A DNA stretch of 6,577 bases from Oscillospiraceae bacterium (GTDB lineage: Bacteria > Bacillota > Clostridia > Oscillospirales > Acutalibacteraceae): the NCBI GenBank assembly GCA_902766855.1, contig CACXFE010000045.1, forward strand, positions 1-6,577, written 5' to 3'. The position numbers were made by a program, and so were the translations under genes. Position 1 is the stretch's first letter. Every line of letters begins with the position of its first letter. Positions 6,215 through 6,577 of the stretch are shown here, piece by piece. Under the pieces are notes generated by a model. It worked only from the letters and a program-made list of their open reading frames with translations. It made no database searches and was not told the DNA's origin.

Positions 6215-6577
6215 TTGAGCAAGCAGTATTTTCAAAAAGAAATTGAAACCATGCCTGTTGACCGAATCAAGGCCCTGCAATCGGAAAAATTGGTCAAACA
6301 GGTGCGTCATGTTTATGAACATGTGCCTTACTATCGCGATTTAATGGATAAAAAAGGCGTTAAGCCGGAGGATATTCACGGAATCGAGGATTTGCACAAA
6401 CTGCCGTTTCTGACCAAAAGCGATCTTCGCGAAACCTACCCTTACGGAATGCTGGCTGTGCCGCTTGAGGACTGCGTGCGTATTCAATCAACTTCCGGCA
6501 CCACCGGCAAGCGCGTGATCGCGTATTACACACAGCACGATGTGGATCTTTGGGAAGAGTGCTGCGCGCGCGCGATC
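6215..6577 (+). CDS. paaK: Phenylacetate-CoA ligase (aryl-acetate:CoA ligase), 3' partial
   Basis: This is a cytoplasmic adenylate-forming enzyme that links aryl-acetate, CoA and ATP to aryl-acetyl-CoA, AMP and pyrophosphate. Only the first 121 residues are in the window; the family is about 430 residues, so roughly 300 lie beyond the edge. The visible part reads SKQYFQKEIETMPVDRIKALQ, then VRHVYEHVPYYRDLMDKKGV, LHKLPFLTKSDLRETYPYG and the ATP-binding loop STSGTTGKR (92-100), all highly typical of PaaK. The start is TTG at 6215, supported by the ribosome binding site and by the N-terminal match to the family. The first in-frame ATG (6251) would remove the conserved KQYFQKEIET segment. Together with iorAB it handles aryl-acetyl-CoA, either activating scavenged aryl-acetates or, in the reverse sense, releasing aryl-acetate; the direction is not shown by sequence. 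Confidence 0.95.
   Translation, partial: MSKQYFQKEIETMPVDRIKALQSEKLVKQVRHVYEHVPYYRDLMDKKGVKPEDIHGIEDLHKLPFLTKSDLRETYPYGMLAVPLEDCVRIQSTSGTTGKRVIAYYTQHDVDLWEECCARAI

Overview
The window looks like chromosomal DNA from an anaerobic Bacillota bacterium, probably a gut-type Clostridia (Oscillospiraceae-like) lineage. This rests on the Gram-positive style lipoprotein with a Ser/Glu-rich linker, strong AGGAG-type ribosome binding sites, a near-consensus sigma-A promoter, an ABC exporter with a linker insert I associate with Clostridia, and an oxygen-sensitive ferredoxin-linked 2-oxoacid oxidoreductase. The taxonomic call is inference; no rRNA or other phylogenetic marker is present. All genes are on the + strand and the sequence is densely coding, with no gene-free stretch longer than about 75 bases.

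Region 1 (1-2996) holds the 3' part of an ABC exporter half-transporter whose N-terminus lies outside the window, followed 22 bases later by a secreted lipoprotein. The lipoprotein joins a low-complexity Ser/Glu linker, an NlpC/P60-like cysteine peptidase domain and a C-terminal prealbumin-like (SpaA/Cna-B type) domain. The close spacing suggests co-transcription.

Region 2 (3009-6577) is a separate transcription unit that opens with a very good promoter: TTGACA, a 17-base spacer, and TACAAT with an extended TG. It reads into an amidohydrolase of the amidohydrolase_2 type, then iorA and iorB (the two subunits of indolepyruvate:ferredoxin oxidoreductase), then a phenylacetate-CoA ligase (paaK) that starts at TTG and runs off the 3' edge. 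Gaps between these genes are 17, 2 and 14 bases.

Together iorAB and paaK form a module for aromatic amino acid fermentation. Aryl-pyruvates made by transamination of Trp, Phe or Tyr are oxidatively decarboxylated to aryl-acetyl-CoA, with electrons passing to ferredoxin. The ligase then interconverts aryl-acetyl-CoA and the free aryl-acetate. The amidohydrolase is the unexplained member: it lies first in the operon and may act on a related aromatic or amide substrate. I see no mobile element, CRISPR array, RNA gene or clear terminator. I found no convincing new system; the points most worth checking are the amidohydrolase-ior-paaK linkage, the domain combination of the lipoprotein, and an apparent excess of GATC/CGATCG.
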